From the NCBI GenBank assembly GCA_963836005.1, contig CAWIHS010000005.1, forward strand, positions 62,001 through 126,000: DNA of 64,000 nucleotides, read 5' to 3'. Below, in pieces: positions 53,080-64,000 of the stretch. A program made the position numbers and the translations under genes. The stretch is from CAWIHS01 sp963836005. Lineage in GTDB: Bacteria > Pseudomonadota > Gammaproteobacteria > GRL18. Within the stretch, counting starts at the first letter, position 1. Each line of letters starts with the position of its first letter. Under the pieces are notes generated by a model that made no database searches, was not told the origin of the DNA, and saw only the letters and a program-made list of their open reading frames with translations.

Positions 53080-56000
53080 TCACTTGCGCCATATCTGCCG
53101 AAGAAAGTCAATGCCCTGATCAATCATTTGCTTTTGCCGTTGCTGTTCTTCAGCCTCTCTGCGACGTTGCTCTTCTCGCTGTTGACGCTCGATTTCATGG
53201 CGCCGCTGTTCCGAAATATCAGTGGATTTATAACTCTTTGTTGTTGAACTTCTTTTCAATCCTCTTTGCACTCCAGATTCCAGGGCCTGATAGGTTTTAC
53301 CATCAAGTTGCCCCGTCGCATTGAGCCGACCATCCGGATACCAGCGCTGAAAATCCTGGACCGCACGCTCTGTTTTACGTCCCCATAAGCCGTCAGCAGG
53401 TCCTGGATTAAATCCTAACTGTGAAAGCCAGCGTTGGGCATTGCGCACACGAACAGATTGACTCACTGGTTGTGAAGTCACTTCAGTTTGCCAGCGCGTT
53501 TTGTCTTTACCACGGATCTCCAGAGCCATTTCATCCGCAGCACGACGAACAGTGATCACTCCCGATGCTTGCTTACCCGTAGCTATCTTGTTTAGAAACC
53601 GCTGCAAATCAAGCTCATGCCGCAAGGGATTTCCATCTATAAGTGTTAGTATATCACCAGATTTTAATCCAGCTTGTTGTGCCAGTCCCTGAGGTTTAGT
53701 CTGTTTCACTCTTAAACCATAAGGTGTTTCAAGTAACGATACCTGTAATGTTGAGGACTGATCCAGCGTAACAGAACGCTGCCTTGGTTCACCACTTACC
53801 TGTATCTGCTCGACTGCCTGTTTAGTGTAAGGGCCCAGGACATGAGGTTTGACCTGTTTCTGATCCCGATGGATTTCCAGGCGTGTGTATTGGTTCTCAG
53901 TAATACGTATGTTAAACTCCAGGATTTCCTGTCCAGGCGGCTGCACCTTGACAGTATAAATACCATCTCTGAGTTTTTTAGCGTCTCCCCCGGTTGTGCC
54001 TGTGGCCACCAGTTTTCCATCATTATCAAATACCTGATAAGGCAAGGATATAGCACGACGCAGGGCATTCAACAACTCTGAGCGATCCTGGGCATCGTAA
54101 AACCGACCACCCGTTATGCTAGCCACCTGCCGCATATCCGCTTTGGTCTTTTCTTCAGCCAGGGCAAAGCCCACCACATCGACGCGAACCTTGAGGCCTT
54201 TACTGACCAAAGTCCTAGCGGCAAAAGCAGGGTCCATATCGCATTCTTCCTTACCATCCGTAACCAATATTAATATTTTTTCGCCAGGACTCTGGCTAAA
54301 GTCTTCTCCTGCTTTTAATAAAGAGTAAGCTAACGGTGTGGTTCCCAGTGCCTGCATAGCTGCTACCTGCCGATGTAAACGGTTCTTATCGAGTTTACCA
54401 AAGGGGACCAGTAGTTCAGAATCCTGGCAATCGCCTTTGCGCCCTTCTCGGATCCGATGGCCATAAACACGAAGCCCGACTTCCATGCCTTCAGGCAGGC
54501 CGTCAATCAGTTCATGCATGACGTCCTTGGCCACATCTATCTTCAGGCGACCATCGATCTTACGTTTGCGCTCACGCATGGAACCCGATGCATCCAGGAT
54601 CAGTTCTATCTGTGTAGGATTGGCGCCCGTCAATACATCGCGTGTGGCCGCCACGGTAAGATATCCATCGCCTTTAGGTGGAGCGACTTTAACGATCTCT
54701 GGTTTCAGATAATATGTAGAAATCTGCTGCAGTTCATCGGAGATTTCCTGGTATATGGATGTCAGATCATTTTTTGAAGGTGCAAAAAACGCTTTTCCAT
54801 CTGTTGCCGATGAGATGTTATTAAGATAACGTTTTCCCGTTGCTGCAACCTGGGGTAAATAGACAGTCCCCCAGTGTCTGCCTAAACCAATAGTGTAGAT
54901 GCGTACTCTTTCTTCGTCCAACCTTCTCCATAATTCTGAATAGCTCTGCTTGCTATCTGTATCAATTCCATCGGTCATCAGAATAATGGCCCGATTTCCC
55001 TGGATACCTTTTAATAAAGAGAGGCCCTTAATCAATGCATCATAAATCGCAGTACCGCCATTTGCAAAGAATTTACCTTTAATTGCATTGTAGATTTTTT
55101 CCTTATCACTGCTTAAATTTGACAGTACATTGACTTTATCGCTGAAATGAATCAGTGCTACCTTATCTCTGGGACGCAGTTGATCCAGATACATTGTCAC
55201 AGCCTTCTCTAGTGCTGTAGTTTTTCCGTCCATACTACCGCTGGTATCCCATATTACCACAACCGATGTCGGAGGCTCAGTCACTTTGATCAACTGTTCA
55301 CCAGGATTGAGTGGTAAAGAGAATGAAGCATGTTCTGAGGGAATACGCCCTGGATCGAATTGGTAAAGCGCTCTATTATTCACATCACGTAGGCTGAATG
55401 ATGTTCGGATGTTAGGAGACCCCATTATTTCAAATTTGGTAATAACAGGCTTGCTTTCTGGTATTTGAAGTGTCCAGAAATCTTCTTCTCCCAAAGGATT
55501 AATTTGCCCCCTGGCATATCGATTCAATTCCAATGTATTCGCTTCTTGTAGTGAATTATTGGGTTCCTGCTCCTCAATAAAATCTTTTTCATCAGGTAAA
55601 ACGTTCTTATCCGTGGTTTGGCTGATTGTCGACGTAGTTTCACGGCGCAGTAGAATGGATTGATATCCTTTTTCCCATCCCTCAATCAGTTTCACCTCAC
55701 CAAGCGTAGCACGTTCAATTCCATGCGTTTCCAGAATTCGCAACCGTACAAATCGAGCGTACTTGCCAATGTTAAATGTTTGTGGGACAGGTTTCTGCGC
55801 CACAGTAAATTCACCCACATCCTTAAAACCATCAAAAGGACTTGTTTCTGAAATCGATACCTGGATCCGTTTTGGCCAAGTCTTTGAAGCATTAGAATGA
55901 AAGGTAGTTTTTGGGTTAATAACGATACTTCCCAGTAACACTTCTTGATCATCATCAAAGGCAAAGACAAAATCCTGAGGTAATTTGGAGTTATATCGGG

Positions 56001-59000
56001 CTTCCCAGCCTTCAGTTTTGACCGTGTTATCAATGAGGTCGCTGACACCAGAGTAAACTGAACGCTGTGATGTCCAGCGAACAGGAGCACCACCCATAGA
56101 CGGCAACGCGAGGTTAATGGGATAATCCCTCAGTATGGACACTTCATGCTCTGCTTTTTCAATGATGTCTATCTCTCCAGCCTGAAACAGGCTACCTCCA
56201 TGATTAGATAGAATAATAATTTTGACATATCGCGCCACTGTTGTATCTGGAAGACGGATTAAATATCTTCCTGGCTTGATACTCAGTCGTGCTCCCGCAA
56301 CTTTCTTGAATCCTCGTTCAGGACTTTCCTGGGATACCCAGACTTCGGCATACTTCACGCCATATTCTGGATACCTTGATGACCAGTCTGTTGTCGTATC
56401 AATAACAACAGCCTGAATCTGTGCTGAACGGTTCTTATTAAATGAAAAGACCAGTTCCTGCGGTATTTTGGTGTATATTGAGGCCCAACCGCAAGAGTGA
56501 CAGATTGCCATACCACTATTCCAGTGGGAATAAATTGGTTTTCCGTCAATAAGGTTCTTTGCTGCCCAATAGCCTTTATCTTTTTCTGAAGACCAACGCT
56601 CTACCTTTCCACCCAATGCAGTAAATGCAATATTGAAGCCTAGAGGAATTTGTGAATCGTCAATAATGTACTCTGCAGATGGATATATGAAGCGTATTTC
56701 AAAGGGTAAGATTTTTTTCTTCTGTTCATCGATACTCATTTCAACACGATATTTTCCCGGTTTAAAACCGCCTTTTGGAGCTTTAAAAGTAAAAATCCCC
56801 GACTGATCTGGTTTAAAATGCATAGTCGCTGTTTGAGTTAGTTTTTCATCCTGCTTTCTTCCTTCAGCCTCTGTTACAAACCAATCAATATTCACTTTAA
56901 TGTTTTTTTCCAGCGACGATGACATGACTAAATACAGATTTTTATCTTCATCAGAAAAAACATCTGCTGGTGCATAGTCTTTATCATCAGGTTTGCTTGC
57001 CGACAACACTGCTCGAAAAGCTGGTTTTAGTTGTTCTGAAGTTTCTTTTTTACCACTTAAGGTCAACAAGGTTATAGGTAATATTTTATTTTTTTTAAAA
57101 CCGGAATATTCCAGGCGGAGATTTTGATTTGATTCGGGTACTTCGTAGACCAGGGTAAACCTTCTGTCCATACCTGCATAGTGTTTGAAGACTTTCATGT
57201 CTGTTCCATCTTTTGGATACACAAGCGCTTTCGCTTTCCATCTTTTGCCCGTCATATTTTGTAGCTGAAACTGCTTAAAAGGCTCAATGTTCAGATAGGT
57301 GTTTGAACCTGAAGGACTCGACACCAGTAAATCCAGCACCAGTAATCGAGAACCTTGTGACGGCTTAGTATCTGCAAAATTTTCTACCTGTTTAAAGCCG
57401 AGAATACTAATCTCTGCGACTGAACCATCTGCAAAAATTTCCTGTGAGGTAGGCAAAGTAGGTAGGTTGCGTTCCGGGGTTAGCGTGGCAGTGAAGTGAT
57501 GGCCATCAGGCAATCCCAGATACAGGCCATAGTGAGTGTTTTCTTCCAGTTTAGGGAGAGGATAGAATCCGCGTCGTTCATGATCTGGGTTAAACAGTGT
57601 TACCTTTTGCAAATTGTAGGGAGCGTTTGCCTCAGCCAGTGGCACATAGTCATATCCATCCCGCACCAGGTAAATGGATGATGATAAATTATACTGAAGC
57701 GTTGTATTTTTAATACCGCTTTTAACACCTATATCTACGAAACAATTTTCCTCGAGGCATTCTAGACCATAGACAGCAACTTCCAGTTTGCCCTTACGAT
57801 ATGTTCCAAATTTTGTATTGTCCGGTGTTTTTTCCACTGTACCTTGAAGAGGGACACTGATGTCCTTGAAGCGGGTATCAAGAAATTCAATCGATAGTTC
57901 TTTTAAGTCTTTTTTTCTAACACGAAAAACTATCTTTCCTCTGCTTTCAGTTGAATTTTTTGTTAGTTTTAGGCTCTGTGGAAATGTTTTGTCAGCAAGC
58001 ATTTTTGTTTCTGAAGCAACTTCAACAGTGTAACCTTCACCAGCTATCAGAAAGAGATGTTCAGCTATATTAGAAATAGCGTATTCCCCCTGTTCCGGAG
58101 CCAGATACAGGATCCCAAAAGAAACTACAACAAACTCGTACCCTTCACCAGCAGAAACATCCTTAATATTAGAAATAATGTCAAAGTCATCAATGAATAC
58201 TTTAATAAACTCGTTGCTTGCTGAATGTATCTCACCGCCAGAGACATCTATAGAATCAGCTTGGCTTTCTGTAGTTTCAGTGACTTGTACTATTTCTTCG
58301 GCATTTTGAAGATCACTTGATGCTTCGAAGATGCCGATGACTTCAAGTTCTGAAAATCCAGGTTCCATGCTTTCATCTGACATTGAAGAAAAACGAACTC
58401 GGCGTACATCCGAAATATCAGGAATAGAGAGGGTTATATCCCGATGCGGTGCAGGTAATTCGACAACCTTGCTGTTATATACTTCATTGCCAGACTGATC
58501 AAACAGCTGAAACACACCGCTAATGAAATCATAACCGTTTGCATATTCACGGTTACCAAACATTTTCAACTCGGAGACAATCACATCTTTATCAAAGATC
58601 AATTCAAAGAAAGGTGTTTTTCCTTGATTCGCAGCATCGCCATCGGCTGTAAACCAGGAAGTATCCAGGTTTCCATCAATAGCACGTTTAGGACTATATA
58701 CCCTGATACCACTATTAGAGCTGCTAACATTCAAAGTAGCATGTGATGACAGGTTATAATGTTTAAGTTTACCTTTTGAAATTTCCTCTTTCTGGTCAAT
58801 AGTCTTTACAAGGTCAACATGTGAAACAAGCTTTTTATCATATTGTTGCTGATCTTCTTCATCAATTAAACCAGTTTGTTCCAGGCCAGGCAGATTAATT
58901 CTGATATCACCATAAGTTGGATCGAGCAGTGTCAGAGCCGGGGATAGGAGCGTTGATTTATTTACCTGAAATGCCACTTTGCCATCAGCCTCGTCACCCA

Positions 59001-62000
59001 ATTTAGATATGATGAACTGGTTACCGGTCAGCGGCATGGGTAAATGCTGTGTGAGGGGAGAGAAGGTTAATTTATTTTTCCCTTCAGTCTCCAGAAATAA
59101 ATGTCCCTTTTTATCCGAAAGAAAAGCTATATCTATATCAGGTTTCGTCTGACTGAAGTTCCCAAGGCTTCGATGGGCCCAGGGTACATCCTTTTTAGGC
59201 TTTTTGAGGATATTTTTCCAGTGAGTCGACAACACCAAGAATACATGATAGTTATCTGCCTTTTGGCCGTTAATACTCTCAACCAGTTCATAGTCCACTA
59301 AGGTCAGTTCCACAGCCTCGTTATGGGCCGTTAAGGATGATGGTTGTGACTGCGGTCTTACCTGGGATTTCTCTTCCTTCTCGGTTTTCACCATCCGGGC
59401 TTTATCTGTCTGTGCAGTTGTCAATGCCAGTTTGGCTTCACTTTCAAACCCGCGAAAATACAGTGCTTCTGGCTGCTCTATGGTCTCGTAAGCCAGTTCA
59501 AAACGCAGATACGTTTCTGGTGGAATAATAAATGGTTCAGGTGGGCGATGGGGTAACGCCTGGGTTGCCGCAGTATCCAGCCTGACTTTTCCTCCTTTTG
59601 TGAGAAGAGCAAACTGTGAACGGGTCTGGATTTCAATACCCTGCTGTTTTTGTAATGACTGAATGCCTATGTCAACAACCTGCTTTCCTTCTTCTGTACG
59701 TACACCGTACACCGAGACCTGCATCACGTCTTTATCACGGTGAGATGCAGCGGGTTCCGGAATTTGGGACAAACCTTTATCTCTGAGTGTGAGCCACACC
59801 ACTTCATTTTGCAGCCGGACACCCAGGTCAAATGTTTCAATATCCTTGGGCATTAAAAAAGCTACCTCCTGATAGGCAGGCACCTGAGGCGTAAAACGAA
59901 GCATACCCTGCTCAGCAGTTGCACTGTCGGCCGCGTAGTAAAAATAACCGTCCCCGGTGCGTGTCCAGGTATATTGGCGGGGAGAGATTTGCAGGATCTG
60001 CCCCATGCCAGGCGTACCTAATAAACTCTTACCTCCCAGATCAAGGACGGCATAATGCCAGCCATTTGAGGCTTCATGCCCCTGGTAAATGGAACGAAAA
60101 TCAACCGAGGTTACAAACAGGTCGAGCCGTTTGGTCTGTTTTGTAGCAAGAACAGGGGCTGACAATTTACGAGCATCAGCCAGTGATCCCTGAAACGGCA
60201 ATACCACTTCTCCATAGCTGAAATCAAAGAACTGAAATGCCAACGCTTTAATATCAGAGGGAACAGCAAAGACCAGTCGCCCTTCTCTAACTTCACCGTG
60301 TTTGGATAAACTGAATGTCTTACCTCGAGCAATACCCTCTGGTAAGCTATCGGTCGTGGCATGAAGATGATAAGCCAGGCCATCGGCCAGCAAATAGGCA
60401 TGATCAAGCAACCGAGGGATTTGATAAGCGACATCCATCTCGACAAACTCTTTTGGTTTTGAACTGCCACCCCATCCAAGACCACCGACTCCCATGGTTG
60501 GATCACGTTTCCCTTCTATTCGGTCCTTATCGACCTTTTGTTTGGGATGGATATTCTGCCAACGAGTATTAAGCACAATGAATTTCATGTCTTTCGGTGC
60601 TGGTTTACCGTCAATGCTATCACGTTCCTCAAACTCAAGGATCGAGATCCTGACCGCCTTGTTTTCGCCGGAAGCTACCGGTTCTTCTGACTGTATAGAT
60701 GATTGCTTAACGGTTTTCTCCTGAACAGTTTCAGAAGGTGGTTGAATGACAGGTGGTACAACAGGTATTTTCTGTTGGTCAGCTTGTCTTACTGTTGCCA
60801 CCGGAACTTTTGCTGCCACTAAGTCTGTGAGTTCAAGCGTTACACCGATAACTTTCTGATCCTGAAAGCGGAATGTCAGCCCTTTATCCAGATAAGTTGC
60901 TGCTTGTGGTGTCATGGATGTCGGCATGCCATAGTGGACGATCACTGATGTGAAGAGATCGCCCATTTTTAAACCGTTCTCAAATTGTCCCTTAAAACCT
61001 GAATCCACTTTAATTGCTTCGACCGTTTTACCACCCTGTCGAGAAGCAATAGCAAGTCCAAGATTGGTATAATCCAACCAGCCTTTACCGTCAGTCGTTG
61101 CATCCAGTGTGCGAACCTTTTCTGGAATGCCCAGTAATCCCATAGCTTCAGGCAAAGGCATACCTAAACGCAGGTCTTTGCCAATAATCATCTGCCTGGG
61201 CTGGTTGGCAGATGTACTGTTATTTTTGACAGGAACCAGATCTTGTGCTTGTGTAATCGGATTATCGGCATTAATGAGTTTTTGTATTTCTGGATAAGAT
61301 GAAATATTGGAATCGAGTGGGATTTGTTTGACCTCTGCGTTTACCACTTCACCCTCAAAATTTAACTTAACGAGGGCGACATGCTGTCCATTGCCAGAAG
61401 TGCCAATAATTGGAGGCACACTGTCTGCGGGTAAATATTCAGCCCGTGTACCACCCACAAATATTGCGGCCAGTTCTGAACTGAATTTTTCTTTTATGGG
61501 TTTCAGGCCAGCCCAGGAACCATAATAAAGTAAAACAATATGATCTGCCTGTGCTTTGGCTTTTGGCAGCCATTTTTCTATGGCTTTAATGGGAGGTTCT
61601 ATATGAATTCCAGCCAGTTGTTGTTGAAGATGAGACAGGATTTTTAGGCCCGCGGGTGATTGTGTCACCCCCAGAATGGCAATTTTCCCAGCGGGAGTAT
61701 TTTTAATAATAAAAGGCTTAACCAGTAACTCCCCTGTACTTTCATCTATAAGATTGGCAGAAATAAAGGGAAACATTCCGGATTTAATAAGTTGATTGGT
61801 TGTTTTTTTACCCTGGCGAAAATCACGATATGAGAGATTGATAGCCTCATAATCCAGCTCGGCATTAGCCTTAAGTATTGCTTGGCTCTTACTATCTATA
61901 GTATCAGTGCTTAAAAAGACATTACCTACATTAACAATTAATAAATCAGGTTCTGTCTCTCTTATTTTTTGAAATAATCCGGCTTGTTTATCAAGCGCTG

Positions 62001-62166
62001 CTTTCTCAGTATTTTCGTTTCTGTTAGAAAAGTAGGAATGCTCTATATCTAAAAGAGCCGAATGTATTATTGTAAGTGAACCACTGCCCTCTTTGGCACT
62101 TACCTCAAGAGAGATATTTAAAGAAAAGAGTAAAATTAAACATATTCCTACAATATTCTTATTCAT
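53080..62166 (-). CDS. Giant secreted multidomain protein with vWA domains
   Basis: The 3028-residue protein has a signal peptide (residues 1-24). Residues about 30-300 look like a 5'-nucleotidase/metallophosphatase domain whose metal-binding motifs are lost. Discoidin-like (F5/8C) domains lie at about 1140-1280, 1840-2000 and 2015-2165. A PPC-like segment (EPNNSLQEANTLELNRYARG) is near 2195. Two vWA domains follow, with MIDAS motifs DTSGS (~2300) and DASGS (~2520), then a PDZ domain (~2820, SLLETPYGLRVKQTKPQGL), a peptidoglycan-binding domain (~2910, LSQLGFNPGPADGLWGRKTE) and a C-terminal arginine/glutamate coiled coil. The protein is probably envelope-anchored through peptidoglycan and extends outward. 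Intact over 9 kb. Function unknown; adhesion or surface sensing is inferred. Confidence 0.85.
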   Translation of the reverse strand: MNKNIVGICLILLFSLNISLEVSAKEGSGSLTIIHSALLDIEHSYFSNRNENTEKAALDKQAGLFQKIRETEPDLLIVNVGNVFLSTDTIDSKSQAILKANAELDYEAINLSYRDFRQGKKTTNQLIKSGMFPFISANLIDESTGELLVKPFIIKNTPAGKIAILGVTQSPAGLKILSHLQQQLAGIHIEPPIKAIEKWLPKAKAQADHIVLLYYGSWAGLKPIKEKFSSELAAIFVGGTRAEYLPADSVPPIIGTSGNGQHVALVKLNFEGEVVNAEVKQIPLDSNISSYPEIQKLINADNPITQAQDLVPVKNNSTSANQPRQMIIGKDLRLGMPLPEAMGLLGIPEKVRTLDATTDGKGWLDYTNLGLAIASRQGGKTVEAIKVDSGFKGQFENGLKMGDLFTSVIVHYGMPTSMTPQAATYLDKGLTFRFQDQKVIGVTLELTDLVAAKVPVATVRQADQQKIPVVPPVIQPPSETVQEKTVKQSSIQSEEPVASGENKAVRISILEFEERDSIDGKPAPKDMKFIVLNTRWQNIHPKQKVDKDRIEGKRDPTMGVGGLGWGGSSKPKEFVEMDVAYQIPRLLDHAYLLADGLAYHLHATTDSLPEGIARGKTFSLSKHGEVREGRLVFAVPSDIKALAFQFFDFSYGEVVLPFQGSLADARKLSAPVLATKQTKRLDLFVTSVDFRSIYQGHEASNGWHYAVLDLGGKSLLGTPGMGQILQISPRQYTWTRTGDGYFYYAADSATAEQGMLRFTPQVPAYQEVAFLMPKDIETFDLGVRLQNEVVWLTLRDKGLSQIPEPAASHRDKDVMQVSVYGVRTEEGKQVVDIGIQSLQKQQGIEIQTRSQFALLTKGGKVRLDTAATQALPHRPPEPFIIPPETYLRFELAYETIEQPEALYFRGFESEAKLALTTAQTDKARMVKTEKEEKSQVRPQSQPSSLTAHNEAVELTLVDYELVESINGQKADNYHVFLVLSTHWKNILKKPKKDVPWAHRSLGNFSQTKPDIDIAFLSDKKGHLFLETEGKNKLTFSPLTQHLPMPLTGNQFIISKLGDEADGKVAFQVNKSTLLSPALTLLDPTYGDIRINLPGLEQTGLIDEEDQQQYDKKLVSHVDLVKTIDQKEEISKGKLKHYNLSSHATLNVSSSNSGIRVYSPKRAIDGNLDTSWFTADGDAANQGKTPFFELIFDKDVIVSELKMFGNREYANGYDFISGVFQLFDQSGNEVYNSKVVELPAPHRDITLSIPDISDVRRVRFSSMSDESMEPGFSELEVIGIFEASSDLQNAEEIVQVTETTESQADSIDVSGGEIHSASNEFIKVFIDDFDIISNIKDVSAGEGYEFVVVSFGILYLAPEQGEYAISNIAEHLFLIAGEGYTVEVASETKMLADKTFPQSLKLTKNSTESRGKIVFRVRKKDLKELSIEFLDTRFKDISVPLQGTVEKTPDNTKFGTYRKGKLEVAVYGLECLEENCFVDIGVKSGIKNTTLQYNLSSSIYLVRDGYDYVPLAEANAPYNLQKVTLFNPDHERRGFYPLPKLEENTHYGLYLGLPDGHHFTATLTPERNLPTLPTSQEIFADGSVAEISILGFKQVENFADTKPSQGSRLLVLDLLVSSPSGSNTYLNIEPFKQFQLQNMTGKRWKAKALVYPKDGTDMKVFKHYAGMDRRFTLVYEVPESNQNLRLEYSGFKKNKILPITLLTLSGKKETSEQLKPAFRAVLSASKPDDKDYAPADVFSDEDKNLYLVMSSSLEKNIKVNIDWFVTEAEGRKQDEKLTQTATMHFKPDQSGIFTFKAPKGGFKPGKYRVEMSIDEQKKKILPFEIRFIYPSAEYIIDDSQIPLGFNIAFTALGGKVERWSSEKDKGYWAAKNLIDGKPIYSHWNSGMAICHSCGWASIYTKIPQELVFSFNKNRSAQIQAVVIDTTTDWSSRYPEYGVKYAEVWVSQESPERGFKKVAGARLSIKPGRYLIRLPDTTVARYVKIIILSNHGGSLFQAGEIDIIEKAEHEVSILRDYPINLALPSMGGAPVRWTSQRSVYSGVSDLIDNTVKTEGWEARYNSKLPQDFVFAFDDDQEVLLGSIVINPKTTFHSNASKTWPKRIQVSISETSPFDGFKDVGEFTVAQKPVPQTFNIGKYARFVRLRILETHGIERATLGEVKLIEGWEKGYQSILLRRETTSTISQTTDKNVLPDEKDFIEEQEPNNSLQEANTLELNRYARGQINPLGEEDFWTLQIPESKPVITKFEIMGSPNIRTSFSLRDVNNRALYQFDPGRIPSEHASFSLPLNPGEQLIKVTEPPTSVVVIWDTSGSMDGKTTALEKAVTMYLDQLRPRDKVALIHFSDKVNVLSNLSSDKEKIYNAIKGKFFANGGTAIYDALIKGLSLLKGIQGNRAIILMTDGIDTDSKQSYSELWRRLDEERVRIYTIGLGRHWGTVYLPQVAATGKRYLNNISSATDGKAFFAPSKNDLTSIYQEISDELQQISTYYLKPEIVKVAPPKGDGYLTVAATRDVLTGANPTQIELILDASGSMRERKRKIDGRLKIDVAKDVMHELIDGLPEGMEVGLRVYGHRIREGRKGDCQDSELLVPFGKLDKNRLHRQVAAMQALGTTPLAYSLLKAGEDFSQSPGEKILILVTDGKEECDMDPAFAARTLVSKGLKVRVDVVGFALAEEKTKADMRQVASITGGRFYDAQDRSELLNALRRAISLPYQVFDNDGKLVATGTTGGDAKKLRDGIYTVKVQPPGQEILEFNIRITENQYTRLEIHRDQKQVKPHVLGPYTKQAVEQIQVSGEPRQRSVTLDQSSTLQVSLLETPYGLRVKQTKPQGLAQQAGLKSGDILTLIDGNPLRHELDLQRFLNKIATGKQASGVITVRRAADEMALEIRGKDKTRWQTEVTSQPVSQSVRVRNAQRWLSQLGFNPGPADGLWGRKTERAVQDFQRWYPDGRLNATGQLDGKTYQALESGVQRGLKRSSTTKSYKSTDISEQRRHEIERQQREEQRRREAEEQQRQKQMIDQGIDFLRQIWRK

Positions 62167-62415
62167 TCAAGTATCCCTATAATATTTATCTATTCTTCGT
62201 TTATGTAATCCTTTTCACATGATCAAACTACATACGTTATTTGAAGTAGAAAATGATGCATTCAATATTAAATATCATATAATTAAAAAAACACCAGGTA
62301 CATCATCTGCTTCTTCGTTAGTGTCATCACTATCATCTTCTTCTACATATCAACTGTCATCTTGATATGGTGGTGCAACATCTTCCCAAGCATAATCTGT
62401 TTTCTTTTCACCATC

Positions 62416-64000
62416 TTACTTTTTATCATATCTTCTTTCCCACTTCTCAAATTCTTCATATTCCTCTTCTGTCCAAGGTCTAAAACCATATTCTTCAGAT
62501 GAATCGTAAAGTTCTTCAATACCAACTTCAATGAACTCAGCAACAATGATTAACCAAGAGAATATATGCGTACTAGCTAACAAAGAAACGAAACTTATTA
62601 GTGATACTCCAAAGCAAATTAAAGTCATTTGAGCTTGTTCTTTTCTTTTTTCTGGATGACCAGGATATGACGTTACCAAGGGAGATTCAAGAGCACATTT
62701 GCTTATAAAAATTCCTTTAAATGTTAATAATATAAGGTATTCTGTTGTAGATTCACCTCTACCGTCCATCATGCCAATTGTCTGTCCCTTCTTTGGATCA
62801 ATTCGCCACCAACCATATACTTCTTTTCCTGCAATATTCATTGCTTGCTCTGGAGTAACAATGATATATTTGTCCTGTAAGTCAGTCTGTAATCTCTCAA
62901 AGATGACATCGTTCAATTGTTGTTGAATATTTTTCAAATCCTCAAAAGTATGCAAGGTTATCCATTTAATTCCCTGCGCCTCTGATCTCATAAACATCTC
63001 TGCCGTATTTTGAGTCACTTTCCCAATACTTTTTACACTCATATTTTCAGACAGCGTATCTAATATGCCTTGCTGCACTCTGGCCATGAATCTTTGCTCA
63101 GGTGATTTGTTCTTTACTTCCACCTCATTACTGATAATGTCTATACCCGCTGAACTAACTAACTTGCCTTCCTCCCCTGTTTGTAGATTGCGTGAAAAAG
63201 TCACAATATTTGGACGTGCCAGATAAATATTTTGTGAATATTGCTGTTGACGTAATACAGCATATTGGTAATTGAGCCCAGGCAATGGTGTGATCCCTTG
63301 CAGCTTTTTAAAAAAGTCTTTTATCGAATGTGAGTCTTGTATTGAATGTATTAATTGCTTACGGTTATCAAGCAGCCGACTGCCGGTCAGGTAAGCGATA
63401 TAATTTGGTTGTAAATTGGATAGCCTGAACAAGAATGTCCAACTCGCCCAGGAGCGCAAGTCCTCGATTAATACGCTCTGCTTCACTCATCTTAAATGCA
63501 CGAATGGTATCGTCCTTAATTTCAACCGATTTCAAAAGATTGAAAACATTACGACGATTTTTCTGTGATGCTTCTCCTGGCAACCTTGTCTCATATTCAA
63601 GCCATTCTGCAATAAGCTGTGTATCCTTATTTTTTTCTTGTTGTGTTTCTTCTCCTGACATCGAGTTCATAAAGCCGCCCCACACTTTCCTGGTAGCTTC
63701 ACCTACAGAATCGTCTTTCTTTCCAGGCTCATTATTGACCTCTCCGGTATTCGTAAAACTGGATTGAGCAATTTCTTCAGAACCAATCGTTAATACCGGA
63801 AGCCATTCTTTTTCCTTCGATATTTCTTCTTTCAAACGTTCAGATGGATTTTCAACCGCAAATAAATCAAGATCCTCGGGCCAGTTCAGTGGCAGGTGTT
63901 TTAAATGAATTCTTTTTCCAAACAGTTCTGAAGGACGCAGGGTATATTCAAATACTTTTTCTTCCCAGAGTTCCCCTTCTTCTAAACGTTCAATAAGAAC
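62416..64000 (-). CDS. Membrane protein gene, partial and frameshifted, preceding the giant gene
   Basis: The frame enters from the right edge (EYTLRPSELFGKRIHLKHLP, NWPEDLDLFAVENPSER) and runs to about 63370; a register change near 63420 then leads into a second frame with PNYIAYLTGSRLLDNRKQ and a C-terminal segment with two hydrophobic helices near residues 275-320 (LICFGVSLISFVSLLAS, FSWLIIVAEFIEVG), ending at 62416. The two pieces look like one protein. A C-terminal KWERRYDKK tail follows. No family recognised. It lies about 250 bases upstream of the giant gene in the same direction, so the two could share an operon. Confidence 0.55.

Overview
The window looks like chromosomal DNA of an AT-rich gammaproteobacterium. 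The supporting genes are a GlcG/HbpS-type periplasmic protein, a DUF4197 protein, a TlpA-like thioredoxin, an SLC13-type permease, an enhancer-binding regulator with a matching sigma-54 promoter, a RAYT transposase and a VapBC pair. The species cannot be fixed from sequence alone. The DNA carries many insertion-sequence scars and broken genes.

Layout. 0-7.5 kb is ordinary chromosome: heme-binding-like protein, broken SRAP gene, CrpP/Rmf-like small protein, thioredoxin operon, DUF457 membrane hydrolase, broken GNAT gene, permease. 7.6-9.4 kb is a nested pair of IS3-family elements; the inner one looks complete and has an A6G frameshift site. 10.4-13.3 kb holds a sigma-54 activator gene followed by two extra copies of its 3' end, one diverged and one a near-identical 438-bp repeat. 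13.3-14.8 kb has vapBC and a RAYT transposase.

14.8-46.9 kb, all on the minus strand, is an extracellular contractile injection system (eCIS; Afp/PVC type). In transcription order it has a small winged-helix-like protein, a DUF4255 cap protein, an accessory protein, sheath, inner tube, second sheath, second tube, CIS-tube/Afp7-like hub protein, DUF5908-like peptide, a spike split into gpD and gpV genes, a large protein with a hydrophobic C-terminal anchor, a gp25 wedge, a baseplate J protein, a propeller-plus-tail-I fusion, two related accessory proteins, the tape measure, the AAA+ ATPase, a cysteine-rich protein, and a broken DUF4157 effector with an HNH-like C-terminus. A broken propeller-like gene follows. 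A near-consensus sigma-54 promoter with an upstream G/C palindrome block lies just before the first gene, so the activator at 10.4 kb is a good candidate regulator.

The structural half of the eCIS (27.4-46.9 kb) is open throughout. The effector side (14.8-27.4 kb) carries many single-base frame switches, which suggests selective decay of payload and maturation genes, or a local sequence-quality problem.

47.7-53 kb has two tRNA genes (Leu-UAA, Gly-GCC), IS91 fragments, a DUF4197 gene, a 5' fragment of tatD, an EamA transporter and a complete 158-bp MITE with an 8-bp target duplication. 53.1-62.2 kb is one giant 3028-residue secreted protein: degenerate 5'-nucleotidase-like domain, three discoidin-like domains, two vWA domains, PDZ and peptidoglycan-binding domains. 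A frameshifted membrane protein gene runs off the right edge.
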